From: Desulfuromusa kysingii
GTDB lineage: Bacteria > Desulfobacterota > Desulfuromonadia > Desulfuromonadales > Geopsychrobacteraceae
Reading direction: 5' to 3'
Assembly: GCF_900107645.1 (NCBI RefSeq)
Contig: NZ_FNQN01000004.1
Location: 124,001-188,000, forward strand
Length of the DNA stretch: 64,000 nucleotides
Shown: in pieces, positions 47,575 through 56,027 of the stretch
Position numbering within the stretch: the stretch's first letter is position 1
Layout of the letters: each line of letters opens with the position of its first letter
Made by a program: the position numbers and the translations under genes
Notes under the pieces: model-generated
Databases searched by the model: none
What the model was told of the DNA's origin: nothing
What the model saw: only the letters and a program-made list of their open reading frames with translations

Positions 47575-50172
47575 TTAATACTTAATCCACTGATGACGCA
47601 ATAACCACTTTTCTAATTCCACAGCAACAAAAACGATCGTCGCCATGACAAAACAGAACGCCAACTCGACAATTCCAAGAGCTTGCGTATGAAATAACAT
47701 TTGCAATGCGGGAACATATATGATTCCCAGCTGGACTGCAACACTGACCGCCACCGCCAACAGCAGCAACCGGTTCGATGTCACCCCTTGACGGAACAAC
47801 GACTGTCTTTCAGAACGCAGCGCTAGAGAGTTAAATAACTGACTATAACAGAGTACGGTAAAAACCATCGTCTGCCAATGCCACCCCAACACAATCGCAA
47901 TTTTTTGGGTCACGAGACAGCTGGCCGCCATCAACAATCCAATCCAGAGAATTTGTTGCCAGATGCCTCGGGCGAACAAACTTTCATCGGGAGGAATGGG
48001 GTTCTGCCGCATGATCCCCTTTTCAGCCGGTTCGATCGCCAACGCCAGTCCGGGAGCACCATCGGTCACCAGATTAATCCAGAGGATATGGATCGGCAAC
48101 AACGGCAGTGGCAACCCTAGAAACGGAGCTAAAAAAATCGTCCAGATTTCACCGGCATTACAGGCCAGAATATATTTAAAAAATTTACGCAGGTTGGCGT
48201 AGACGACCCGCCCTTCACGTACCGCCTTGACAATCGTGGCAAAATTATCATCCAGCAGCACCATTTCCGCCGCCTCTTTCGCAACATCGGTTCCGGTGAT
48301 CCCCATCGCAATCCCGATCTCTGCCCGCTTCAACGCAGGGGCATCGTTCACTCCGTCCCCGGTCATCGCGACAGACTCACCGCGTTCCTGCAATGCCGCA
48401 ACAATTCTGAGCTTCTGCTCCGGCGCAACCCGGGCGTAAACCCTGACCTCACCAGCCACATCAACCAACTGCTCATGAGACAGAGCCGTAAGTTCAGAAC
48501 CGCTGATAACCCGTGCATCGACAGAACTGACAATACCGATCCGCGCCGCAATTCTGATTGCGGTCAAAGGATGATCGCCGGTAATCATCACCGGTGTAAT
48601 TCCTGCTTCTCGACATTGCCGAACCGCAGCGGCACTCTCCTTTCGGGGAGGATCAAGAGCACCACTCAGACCGATAAAGTGCAGATTTGTCTCCAAATCC
48701 AGAACAGCTAAATCCGACGGGACTTTTTTCAACCGATTCCAGGCAAACGCCAGAATCCGCAATCCATCGGTTGCCATCGTCGTAAGACAAGATTCCGCTG
48801 CCACATGATCAAACCACTGGCAGCGTGCAGAAACCGCCTCAAAGCTCCCCTTGCAGAAGATCAAAACCTCCCCTGACGGGGTGCGGTGCAGCGTACTCAT
48901 CGCCTGACGTTCAGAACTGAAAGGGATCTCCCCGATCCGCGGATATTCCTGCTTGAGGCGCTGCGGATCGTAGCCCAGCTGCTGCACGTTCAGATAGAGC
49001 GCCACCTCAGTTGGATCTCCCAGAGGCTTACCCTCGGCGTCAATCCTGATATCATTGTTCAAGGCAAGGGCGAGCAGCAGCGGATCATCTGCTGGAAATG
49101 GGGCACTCTCGACACGCTCATAGGCAGCATCAAAGAGCTGTTCGACATTCATCTGGTTCAGAGTCAACGTCCCGGTCTTGTCAGTGCAAATAAAGGTGGT
49201 GGACCCCAGAGTTTCCACTGCGGGCAAGCGGCGAATCAAACTATTCTGCAACACCAGCCGCCGCGCCCCAAGTGCCAGAGAAATAGTCACCACCGCTGGA
49301 AGCGCCTCGGGAACAGCAGCCACAACCAGACTGACCGCCGTCAGAAACATCACCACAATATCTTCTCCGCGTAACAAACCGGCGACAAAGACGATTCCAC
49401 AAATCAACAAGGTGACCAGAGCTAGGTTGCGCCCTACCCTTTCAAGGCGCTTTTGCAGCGGCGTTTTTATCTTCTCCGTGGTATCGAGAAGGTGGGCAAT
49501 CCGCCCCATCTCGGTATTCATTCCGGTCGCGGTGACATAGCCACTCCCATGACCATAGGTCACCATGGTTCCCCGGTAAACCATATTGCGCCGCTCACAT
49601 AAAGGTAAGTTCGCGTGATTTAAACATTCAACCGTCTTTTCAATGGCAACAGATTCTCCGGTCAGCGCCGATTCATCGACCTTTAGACTGTGGACTTCAT
49701 TAAGCCGCACATCGGCGGGAATAATCGCTCCGGTCTCCAGAAACAAAACATCCCCCGGCACCAACTCATCAGCAGGAACCTGTAGAATTTGCCCCTCACG
49801 CCGCACGGTCGCAAACGGGGCCGCCAATTGCTTTAAAGCCGCCAATGCCTTTTCTGCACGATATTCCTGAATAAAACCGATCAAACTGTTAAGGATGACA
49901 ATAATCAGGATAACAAAGGTATCTTTAAACTCACCGATCACCCCTGAGATCAATGCCGCAACCAACAAAAGGACAATCATCGGATTCCGGTATTGTTCAT
50001 AAATCATCTGCAACACAGAACGTTTCCGTTCATCTCGCAGTTGATTGCCCCCCACCTCCTGCAACCGTGCTGCCGCACGATCACCGCTCAGTCCAGCTGA
50101 CGAGGTCTCGAATTTCTCCTCAATCTCAGTAAGTTGCAACTGGTATAAATCTTTAAAATTCCCATCAACCAC
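47575..50172 (-). CDS. P2-type cation-transporting ATPase (probably Ca2+)
   Basis: 865 residues starting at GTG 50172 with GAGGAG upstream. Cation ATPase N domain (about 10-75), TGESV actuator loop, M4 PEALP, phosphorylated Asp in CTDKTGTLT, MTGDGVNDAPALK hinge, and C-terminal helices M7-M10. PEALP and an N-terminal domain of this kind point to the PacL/SERCA-like P2A group, but Na+/K+ P2C relatives cannot be excluded from motifs alone. It is a lone gene before the tRNA. Confidence 0.9.
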   Translation of the reverse strand: MVDGNFKDLYQLQLTEIEEKFETSSAGLSGDRAAARLQEVGGNQLRDERKRSVLQMIYEQYRNPMIVLLLVAALISGVIGEFKDTFVILIIVILNSLIGFIQEYRAEKALAALKQLAAPFATVRREGQILQVPADELVPGDVLFLETGAIIPADVRLNEVHSLKVDESALTGESVAIEKTVECLNHANLPLCERRNMVYRGTMVTYGHGSGYVTATGMNTEMGRIAHLLDTTEKIKTPLQKRLERVGRNLALVTLLICGIVFVAGLLRGEDIVVMFLTAVSLVVAAVPEALPAVVTISLALGARRLVLQNSLIRRLPAVETLGSTTFICTDKTGTLTLNQMNVEQLFDAAYERVESAPFPADDPLLLALALNNDIRIDAEGKPLGDPTEVALYLNVQQLGYDPQRLKQEYPRIGEIPFSSERQAMSTLHRTPSGEVLIFCKGSFEAVSARCQWFDHVAAESCLTTMATDGLRILAFAWNRLKKVPSDLAVLDLETNLHFIGLSGALDPPRKESAAAVRQCREAGITPVMITGDHPLTAIRIAARIGIVSSVDARVISGSELTALSHEQLVDVAGEVRVYARVAPEQKLRIVAALQERGESVAMTGDGVNDAPALKRAEIGIAMGITGTDVAKEAAEMVLLDDNFATIVKAVREGRVVYANLRKFFKYILACNAGEIWTIFLAPFLGLPLPLLPIHILWINLVTDGAPGLALAIEPAEKGIMRQNPIPPDESLFARGIWQQILWIGLLMAASCLVTQKIAIVLGWHWQTMVFTVLCYSQLFNSLALRSERQSLFRQGVTSNRLLLLAVAVSVAVQLGIIYVPALQMLFHTQALGIVELAFCFVMATIVFVAVELEKWLLRHQWIKY

Positions 50173-50285
50173 AGCTCATCTCCTCGGTTATAAGCCTAGC
50201 AGATTTGTTCCGGGTTAAAAGAGCTGTGAAAAAAGATAAAAAAAGATTGATTTTCTATTTTCAGCATGGTACCTATTTCGTCCGT

Positions 50286-50362
50286 CGGAGCGTAGCGCAG
50301 CCTGGTAGCGCGCTTGGTTTGGGACCAAGATGTCGGAGGTTCGAATCCTCTCGCTCCGACCA
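50286..50362 (+). tRNA. tRNA-Pro (anticodon TGG)
   Basis: 77 bases with encoded CCA. The acceptor arms CGGAGCG / CGCTCCG pair fully. D-arm GCGC...GCGC; anticodon arm CTTGG-TTTGGGA-CCAAG gives anticodon TGG, and T-arm GGAGG-TTCGAAT-CCTCT pairs. Upstream is a possible but weak promoter with TTGATT at 50247-50252. It is followed by a strong terminator. Confidence 0.97.
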
Positions 50363-50371
50363 AAACAAAAA

Positions 50372-50403
50372 TAACGCTGGCCTTTTAAGGTCGGCGTTTT
50401 TTT
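50372..50403 (+). terminator. Terminator of tRNA-Pro
   Basis: AACGCTGGCCT and AGGTCGGCGTT form an 11-bp stem with two wobbles around a TTTA-type loop, followed by seven T. Confidence 0.9.
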
Positions 50404-50416
50404 GTATCTGCACGAA

Positions 50417-50429
50417 GAGAGGATTCGAA
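50417..50429 (-). repeat. Inverted 13-base copy of the tRNA-Pro T-arm
   Basis: GAGAGGATTCGAA is the exact reverse complement of TTCGAATCCTCTC in the tRNA (50340-50352). It lies 55 bases after the tRNA end, just past the terminator. Confidence 0.75.
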
Positions 50430-50487
50430 GCGAAATGAGCGCTGACTGAATGTCAGAAAAGTGACCAGGGATGGCCGCGTCAGTGAA

Positions 50488-50521
50488 TGTAGGAGGTGAA
50501 TCTTCTCGCGCCGACCAAAAC
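50488..50521 (+). repeat. Degenerate direct copy of the tRNA-Pro 3' end
   Basis: 34 bases aligned to tRNA positions 50331-50366 with three substitutions and a 2-base gap; it keeps GGAGGT, TCTCGC and CCGACCAAAAC. It looks like a decayed duplicated attachment-type site. Confidence 0.7.
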
Positions 50522-50594
50522 TTGCGACAGTGAGCGTCAAGCGTGACGGGCTATCCTTGCTGGGGGACGGGTTATAAACTGCTTTTTTCTACAA

Positions 50595-51566
50595 TCATAT
50601 TTTAATGATGATTTTTCCAAAATGTAAATTTGAGACCATCCTATCTACCGCTTTTGGCAATTCATCAAACTTGTAAATTTCATCAATTATGGGTTTAATC
50701 TTTCCGTTGGCAATTGCAGGAAGAACATCCATTTTAAACTTATTCACCAATTCAAATGTTTCATTTTTCCCTCTCATTTTGCTTGAAACACCAAAAAACT
50801 TTAAACGTTTTGTATGTTGTAGACTTGAATCAAATTGTGCATTTTTTTCACCATCGACCGACCCAACTGTTGCCAATCTCCCCTTGTATGCCAACATACG
50901 AACACATTCAGCAAAAATACTAGCACCAATGTTATTAATAATGAGATCAACACCTTTGCCATTGGTTATTTCTAAAACCTGGGCTGCCAATGATTCACCC
51001 GGTAAAATCAGCCCATAATCAAGGTCATGTTTTTTTAATAGTTGGAGTTTTTGCAGAGATCGTGACGTGCCGATCACCCTTGCGCCGATAAGTTTGCCAA
51101 GTTGCAATGCTGCGAGGCCAACACCAGAAGAAATCCCTGCAATTAGAAGCCATTCGTTTTTCTGCAAAGATCCTCCAGGCCAGAGCATATCGAATGCAGT
51201 TTGGTAGGTTATGGATGCACAAGCTGCTGTTTCCCAAGACAGTCCTGACGGTAGCAACAAGGCGTTACCTGCAAGTAAAATAGCTTTTTCGGAAAAGGCT
51301 GCTCTGGATCGTCCCATGACCCGATCGCCTAAACGCAACTGCTTAACGTTTTCCCCCACTTTAATTACCACACCAGCACACTCTATCCCACAAGCTTGAT
51401 AATCAGTTTCATCCGCTGAAACAGTTTTGTTTAGAAATTCTCCACGATTTAATGCGGCGGCCTGTACCTGAATGAGTATTTCGTCAGATTTTGGTTCAGG
51501 TGACGGCACATCACGCAATTGAAAATGTCTACCTTGAATGCTGTTTTTCAAAAACCATGACTTCAT
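50595..51566 (-). CDS. Zinc-free MDR-family quinone/NADPH oxidoreductase-like protein
   Basis: 323 residues. GroES-like N-domain (about 25-110; ALNRGEF, GIECAGVVIKVGENVKQLRLGDRVMG) and Rossmann domain (about 145-275) with ISSGVGLAALQLGKLIGARVIGTSRS. No catalytic-zinc cysteines, so quinone-reductase-like. Its sequence is visibly more AT-rich than its neighbours and it sits between tRNA-Pro remnants and gene debris, so recent transfer is likely. The substrate is unknown. Confidence 0.9.
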   Translation of the reverse strand: MKSWFLKNSIQGRHFQLRDVPSPEPKSDEILIQVQAAALNRGEFLNKTVSADETDYQACGIECAGVVIKVGENVKQLRLGDRVMGRSRAAFSEKAILLAGNALLLPSGLSWETAACASITYQTAFDMLWPGGSLQKNEWLLIAGISSGVGLAALQLGKLIGARVIGTSRSLQKLQLLKKHDLDYGLILPGESLAAQVLEITNGKGVDLIINNIGASIFAECVRMLAYKGRLATVGSVDGEKNAQFDSSLQHTKRLKFFGVSSKMRGKNETFELVNKFKMDVLPAIANGKIKPIIDEIYKFDELPKAVDRMVSNLHFGKIIIKI

Positions 51567-51708
51567 TATACTTCATCCATTCTTGGTTAAATATCTAAGA
51601 TTGATATTGATGTTGTTCCCGCCCTTATGGCATTTTTTGACAATGTATCTGTGACGCTTTTGATCCACCGGTAATAAGGATCTCTCCTTTTACTCCCAAA
51701 ATACTACG

Positions 51709-51939
51709 TTATGACAACTTTGATATTTTGCGCCACTGAGCGATACGAAGTTGATACCCATTGGTTGTGCAAGCACACTGATCTTCAGCGTCCCAACAAT
51801 TATTCCGCTGGTTGACCCACCTGTATTGTTCCGAGGATAAAACTTCCCGCTGATCATAGGAGACAACCCCTGAAGCGCTAGAATAAACCTTTTTAGAATC
51901 GTTATCCAGTGCAGACAACTCAGGATCAAAAGAAATCAT
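51709..51939 (-). pseudogene. N-terminally truncated LprI/DUF1311-like fragment
   Basis: 76 residues reading FDPELSALDNDSKKVY and then EQYRWVNQRNNCWDAEDQCAC and YQLRIAQWRK. This resembles the C-terminal part of the LprI-like (DUF1311) domain, with its L-ALD helix, the W-x-x-(R)-N-C and the C-x-x-Y-x-x-R-I-x end. There is no signal peptide and a stop codon lies in frame just upstream, so the 5' part has been lost. Probably a remnant, although it could be a short real gene. Confidence 0.55.
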
Positions 51940-52066
51940 TGCGTTAAATAGTCACGTTTTTATTTCTCACCATCCTGATGTTGAGTTTGCTTCTCGAAGA
52001 GATAATGTCCATGGACAGAACCTCTATTTTCTGAAATCGGTATTATGTCCCCGTATACTCTTCCCC

Positions 52067-52210
52067 GAGTTTTGCGAGCGCAGCGCCGGTTTACGTAGCG
52101 GAAGCAACCTGCCTTGGCAGGCGCAGGTATCGGGGCGACCTCTTTTGGATACTTTTCTATGTCGCGATAGGAAAGTATCTCGGTTGGCGGGACGAAACCC
52201 GCTGGTCTGC
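52067..52210. repeat. Multi-hairpin intergenic element
   Basis: Three hairpins in a row: CCTGCC-TT-GGCAGG (52108-52121), GATACTTTTCTAT with ATAGGAAAGTATC (52148-52179, 13 bp with one wobble), and GCGGG-ACGAAA-CCCGC (52187-52202). It has higher GC than its surroundings and resembles dispersed intergenic repeats, but only one copy is in the window. Confidence 0.55.
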
Positions 52211-52328
52211 GTTGATCAGATATAAAAAAAGACTATCTCTGGCTGATACTTCCACCAGAGTGATAGAAGCTTGAACCTGCCCCTTTTTGCCAACTGAACA
52301 TTGATGACCCCTTATTGAAACTTCTCCA

Positions 52329-52357
52329 TTGACATTTATATATCAGAATACTATTCT
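52329..52357 (+). promoter_or_regulatory. Strong promoter of the FIST leader
   Basis: TTGACA (52329-52334, 6/6) and TATTCT (52352-52357, 4/6) are spaced by exactly 17 bases. Expected transcription start near 52364, just before the leader hairpin. Confidence 0.65.
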
Positions 52358-52363
52358 TTGATA

Positions 52364-52460
52364 AGCATATCCTAATTTTCCTCATTAGAGGAAAAATCGG
52401 CACCATCCGAGTAGCTAAAACTGCGGGTCTGTAAGAGAGAGTCGGGTTCTAAAAAATACT
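52364..52460 (+). promoter_or_regulatory. Structured leader, possible degenerate GEMM-like riboswitch or attenuator
   Basis: Begins with an 8-bp hairpin TTTTCCTC-ATTA-GAGGAAAA (52376-52395). The next segment (52397-52450) has CGGCA, AAAACTGCGGGTCT and AGTCGGGTT blocks resembling the c-di-GMP-I (GEMM) aptamer, but its middle helix is short. AGAGGAA (52387-52393) can pair with TTCCTCT (52466-52472) of the terminator, which would break the terminator stem. Confidence 0.4.
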
Positions 52461-52463
52461 AAA

Positions 52464-52496
52464 AGTTCCTCTTTAGCATATAGAGGGACTTTTTTT
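52464..52496 (+). terminator. Leader terminator upstream of the FIST operon
   Basis: AGTTCCTCT (52464-52472) pairs with AGAGGGACT (52482-52490), 9 bp with one G-U, followed by seven T. No gene precedes it on this strand after the promoter at 52329, which suggests a regulated attenuator. Confidence 0.85.
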
Positions 52497-52720
52497 GTAA
52501 CCGATCAGTCTTGAGGAAACATTGAGTAGACCGACGGCCTGACGGTTGTTGCGCAAGGTAGTGTAAAAAAAGAAATCTACAACCATAAAGGTCCTTACCC
52601 ACTGGTTGAAAAGTGGCGGTCAATATTGGCCCGTTTTATCTTAAGGGCAAGAGAACAGAACGAACACAGGATCAACGATGTCCCCTATATAACTTAGGTG
52701 GGGTCTGGCAGGAGATCACT

Positions 52721-53950
52721 ATGAATGTTGGAATTGGATATTGCAATGATCGGGATGCCTTCGGCGCTGGTCATAGTGCAGCGACTGAAGCAGCGCGTAA
52801 AGGTGGAATGACCAAACCCGATTTAGCTTTAGTTTTTTGCTCTGGACAATTAGATCCCGACGAATATGTCAAAGGGGTCAAAGAGGTCATCGGTGATACG
52901 CCAATTGTTGGTGGTTCTGCACTAGGGATCATCACCAACGATGAGTTATCTTACAAGGGCGCACCTTCCGGTGTGGCACTGCTTCAATCTGAACAAATAA
53001 AATTTCAAATTGTCTCCGCTGATCAACTTGATGTTGATACGGTTGCTGCGGGTCAAAACCTGGCTGAACAGCTTGTAAAATCAGCAACCGATCGCCTCCT
53101 GCTGATGTTCTATGATTCAGTAAAAACTCCTGCTTCTGCAACTTCTCCCCCTCAAATGAACGCCTCTCCGGCTTTAATCGCCGGGATAGAATCGGTTCTA
53201 TCCTCTGCGTTTCCGATCATTGGTGCCGGGGTCGTCGCTGATTTTCAATTTTCAAATACCCATCAATTCTGCGGTGACAGCATTGGTCAGCAAAGCGTCG
53301 TCGGTGCTCTGCTCTCCGGGGATATACATGTTTACAGCAGCGTGATCCATGGCTGCTCTCCAATTGATGGCCGCTATTACCAGATCACCAAAATGGATGG
53401 GGCTAATCTCTATGAACTGGATGGAAAGCCAATCGTTGACATTATTGACGAGCTGTATGGCAATCAAGACTGGCGCAATCAGTTTCCGCTCAAGCTATTG
53501 ACCATTGGCGTGAATAACGCGGAGAAATTTCAGCAAAACCAGCAGGACGAAAGCAATTATGTCAACCGTCTTATCACCGGGATGCTACCGGATGCCAGTG
53601 GCATCGGGCTTTTTGAGCCGGACTTGAAGGAAGGGATGGAGATTCAATTCATGCTCAGAGATGGGAACCTGATGATTGAATCCGCCCGAGATAATTCTGA
53701 AAGGTTACTCAAGCAAATCGTTGCAGAGGGGAAAACACCTGTTTTTGGACTGTACATCAACTGTGCGGGGAGATCGGCAGAATATTCGAATACTGAATCC
53801 GAAGAGGCCGCAGAAATCCAAACAACAATGAATAAATATTCTGTCCCCTTGTTAGGGTTTTATTCAGGGGTTGAGGTTGCCCCTATTTATGGACGCAACC
53901 GGGGACTTGACTGGACCGGCGTCTTAATGATCTTAGCAGAGGACACCTAG
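52721..53950 (+). CDS. FIST N/C domain sensory protein
   Basis: 409 residues from ATG 52721, with AGGAG eight bases upstream. FIST_N (about 25-215; GIGYCNDRDAFGAGHSAATEAA, LALVFCSGQLDPDEYVKGVKE, DTPIVGGSALGII) and FIST_C (about 220-390; YELDGKPIVDIIDELYG, PLLGFYSGVEVAPIYG). FIST domains are proposed small-ligand sensors that work with kinases. The kinase gene starts one base after its stop, so the two form a single system. No membrane segments. Confidence 0.93.
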   Translation: MNVGIGYCNDRDAFGAGHSAATEAARKGGMTKPDLALVFCSGQLDPDEYVKGVKEVIGDTPIVGGSALGIITNDELSYKGAPSGVALLQSEQIKFQIVSADQLDVDTVAAGQNLAEQLVKSATDRLLLMFYDSVKTPASATSPPQMNASPALIAGIESVLSSAFPIIGAGVVADFQFSNTHQFCGDSIGQQSVVGALLSGDIHVYSSVIHGCSPIDGRYYQITKMDGANLYELDGKPIVDIIDELYGNQDWRNQFPLKLLTIGVNNAEKFQQNQQDESNYVNRLITGMLPDASGIGLFEPDLKEGMEIQFMLRDGNLMIESARDNSERLLKQIVAEGKTPVFGLYINCAGRSAEYSNTESEEAAEIQTTMNKYSVPLLGFYSGVEVAPIYGRNRGLDWTGVLMILAEDT

Positions 53951-53951
53951 C

Positions 53952-55643
53952 ATGGAAGAACCTGTCTCTGGAACCGCAAACTTACAAAAAAGGTGTGCTG
54001 AGCTCGAAGCGCAATTGGCTTATTACAAAGCGATTGCTAACGATACGGGCAAAAAAAGATTGCGAGAAGTTGAGCAGTTAAATCACCTCATCGCGAAAAG
54101 CAGAAGCGCCGAACATGAAAAGCAACTTGGCTACGAGCGGCTACTGACGATATTAGAGAGTGTTGATGCGGGAATATATGTTGCAGATCTAGAAACCAAT
54201 GAAATCCTGTTTATGAATAAAAAAATGGCACAGGCTTTTGGTCATGATGCACTCGGAAAACCTTGTTGGAAAGTCTTTTACAACGCACCAAAACCCTGTG
54301 ATGATTGTATCAATAAACGGTTGGTCGACGAAAATGGAGAGCCAACCGGTCTACGCTCTTGGCAGGGAGAAAACCCACTGACAGGAAAACATTATGTCTA
54401 TTATGACCGGGTCATCCCCTGGACTGATGGCAGAATGGCCAAGATTCAAAGCGCGACAGATATTTCTCAGCTAAAAAGCATGGAAAAACAACTACAACAA
54501 AAGTACAAAATGGAAGCCATTGGGACAATGGCGGGAGGTATTGCGCATGATTTTAATAATATTCTCGCCATCATCATGACCAACCTGGAACTCATGCACC
54601 GCATGGTAGAAGACGGGAACCCGTTACTGCCCAGAATTGAGAACGCCAAATCAGCGTCTTTGCGCGCCAGTGAACTGGTTAAACAAATCCTCTCTTATTC
54701 CCGTCACAGCGAGCAAAAACTCATCCCATTGCAACTGTCTGCCGGGGTGGAAGCCTCCTGTAAATTGATGCGCTCAACGATTCCAGCAAGCATTGAAATG
54801 TCAATTCAGATTGAGGATGAAGCTCGCTCAGCCATGATTAAAGCGGACTCAACTCAAATTGATGAAGTGCTAATAAACCTTTGCAACAATGCCGCTTATG
54901 CTATGGGCGAAAAAGGATTACTGACGGTTGCATTAACGCGAGAAAGTTTGAAAGAAGGAACTTTCCCCATGCAACCTCGAGGAATGACAGAGGAGTGGTT
55001 AAAACTTTCCATCTCTGATACCGGGCCAGGAATTCAGCAAAAGATTCTTGAAAAAATATTCGATCCATTTTACACCACAAAGCCCATTGGCGAAGGAACA
55101 GGGATGGGGTTGTCGATCTGTTATGGAATCGCCAAACATCACAATGGCTTTATTGTCGTCGACAGTCTGCTCGGTCAAGGGACTCATTTTTCAGTTTACT
55201 TTCCTGTTGTCGAAGCCAAGGAACTTCAAAAGAAGGAGAAGCAAGTGAAAACTTCTCCAAGAGGCCATGAAAAAATATTATTGGTCGATGACGAGAAATT
55301 GCTCGCTCAATCAATCAGTGAATATTTAGGAGCGCATGGCTACAGCGTTACGGTTGAAAACAATAGCCTAAGAGCGCTTGAACTCTTCAAGAAAAACCCT
55401 GCCATGTTTGACTTTGTGATTTCGGACCAAACGATGCCAGAACTCACAGGGATTGAATTTGCCTCAGAACTATTAAAAGTACAATCAGATCTGCCTATAG
55501 TTTTGTGTAGTGGATATAGTGCTTCAGCCTCAAAACAAAAGGCCAAAGAAATGGGGATTAAAGCATTCCTGATGAAACCATTAGCGCCTCAACGTCTCCT
55601 TGAAAAGATAAGAACGATCCTGGATGAAAACGCGTGTCTGTAA
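53952..55643 (+). CDS. Soluble PAS hybrid histidine kinase, partner of the FIST protein
   Basis: 563 residues without membrane helices. N-terminal coiled coil (about 5-60); PAS domain (about 65-180) carrying three cysteines in GKPCWKVFYNAPKPCDDC; HisKA with [17 protein letters not shown]; HATPase with DTGPGIQ and GEGTGMGLSICYGIAKHH; receiver about 440-560 with Asp in FVISDQTMPEL and LMKP. The cysteines could bind metal or sense redox, an inference. Translationally coupled to the FIST gene. Confidence 0.94.
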   Translation: MEEPVSGTANLQKRCAELEAQLAYYKAIANDTGKKRLREVEQLNHLIAKSRSAEHEKQLGYERLLTILESVDAGIYVADLETNEILFMNKKMAQAFGHDALGKPCWKVFYNAPKPCDDCINKRLVDENGEPTGLRSWQGENPLTGKHYVYYDRVIPWTDGRMAKIQSATDISQLKSMEKQLQQKYKMEAIGTMAGGIAHDFNNILAIIMTNLELMHRMVEDGNPLLPRIENAKSASLRASELVKQILSYSRHSEQKLIPLQLSAGVEASCKLMRSTIPASIEMSIQIEDEARSAMIKADSTQIDEVLINLCNNAAYAMGEKGLLTVALTRESLKEGTFPMQPRGMTEEWLKLSISDTGPGIQQKILEKIFDPFYTTKPIGEGTGMGLSICYGIAKHHNGFIVVDSLLGQGTHFSVYFPVVEAKELQKKEKQVKTSPRGHEKILLVDDEKLLAQSISEYLGAHGYSVTVENNSLRALELFKKNPAMFDFVISDQTMPELTGIEFASELLKVQSDLPIVLCSGYSASASKQKAKEMGIKAFLMKPLAPQRLLEKIRTILDENACL

Positions 55644-56027
55644 TCAGGCTCATCATATTCTCTCTCCAGTCGGCACAGATCGAATCCAATAAACCCCAAC
55701 CCTCAATCGATACAAGCGGTGACCTTCTACCAAGTGCAGAATACATGATAAATTTTCTTTAGCCGTCGATGATCGGCTTTCGACAGTCTGGTTAGTGTTT
55801 CCCCGCCACAAGAGTTAGATTCACCTATTGTCAACCTGAGAAAAAATCAACAAATAGTAATATTTAATTTGACACCTATAATTATTAGCTTAAAATAACC
55901 TTCGAAATAAATGGGAAAAGTAGCGATATCTGTGATCCTTCACGCGCGATACATCTTCTACTTCAACCCCTGTCTGTAACGACTTTGTCCTGCGTCAAAT
56001 CATGATCAATTCAAGGAGAAAAAAAAG
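55644..56027. other. Intergenic stretch of 384 bases
   Basis: No gene seen. AGCCG-TCGATGAT-CGGCT (55761-55778) could be a weak end for the kinase transcript. A strong promoter for the TM2 gene lies at 55869-55896, leaving a leader of about 120 bases in which I see no further structure. Confidence 0.6.
55869..55896 (+). promoter_or_regulatory. Promoter of the TM2 gene
   Basis: TTGACA (55869-55874, 6/6) and TAAAAT (55891-55896, 5/6) with a 16-base spacer. Confidence 0.65.

Larger units (their letters stand above)
51567..52720. other. Accessory stretch of 1154 bases without an intact gene
   Basis: Between the oxidoreductase start and the FIST start. It contains the LprI-like remnant, a multi-hairpin repeat element (52067-52202), and a leader with promoter and terminator (52329-52496). 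The remaining ~220 bases before the FIST ATG hold no recognised gene; a 36-codon in-frame extension of the FIST frame is not thought to be translated. Confidence 0.7.

Noticed and set aside
52613-52720. 36-codon in-frame extension of the FIST protein
   Set aside because: GTG start without a ribosome site; ATG 52721 has AGGAG at good spacing and matches the family start.
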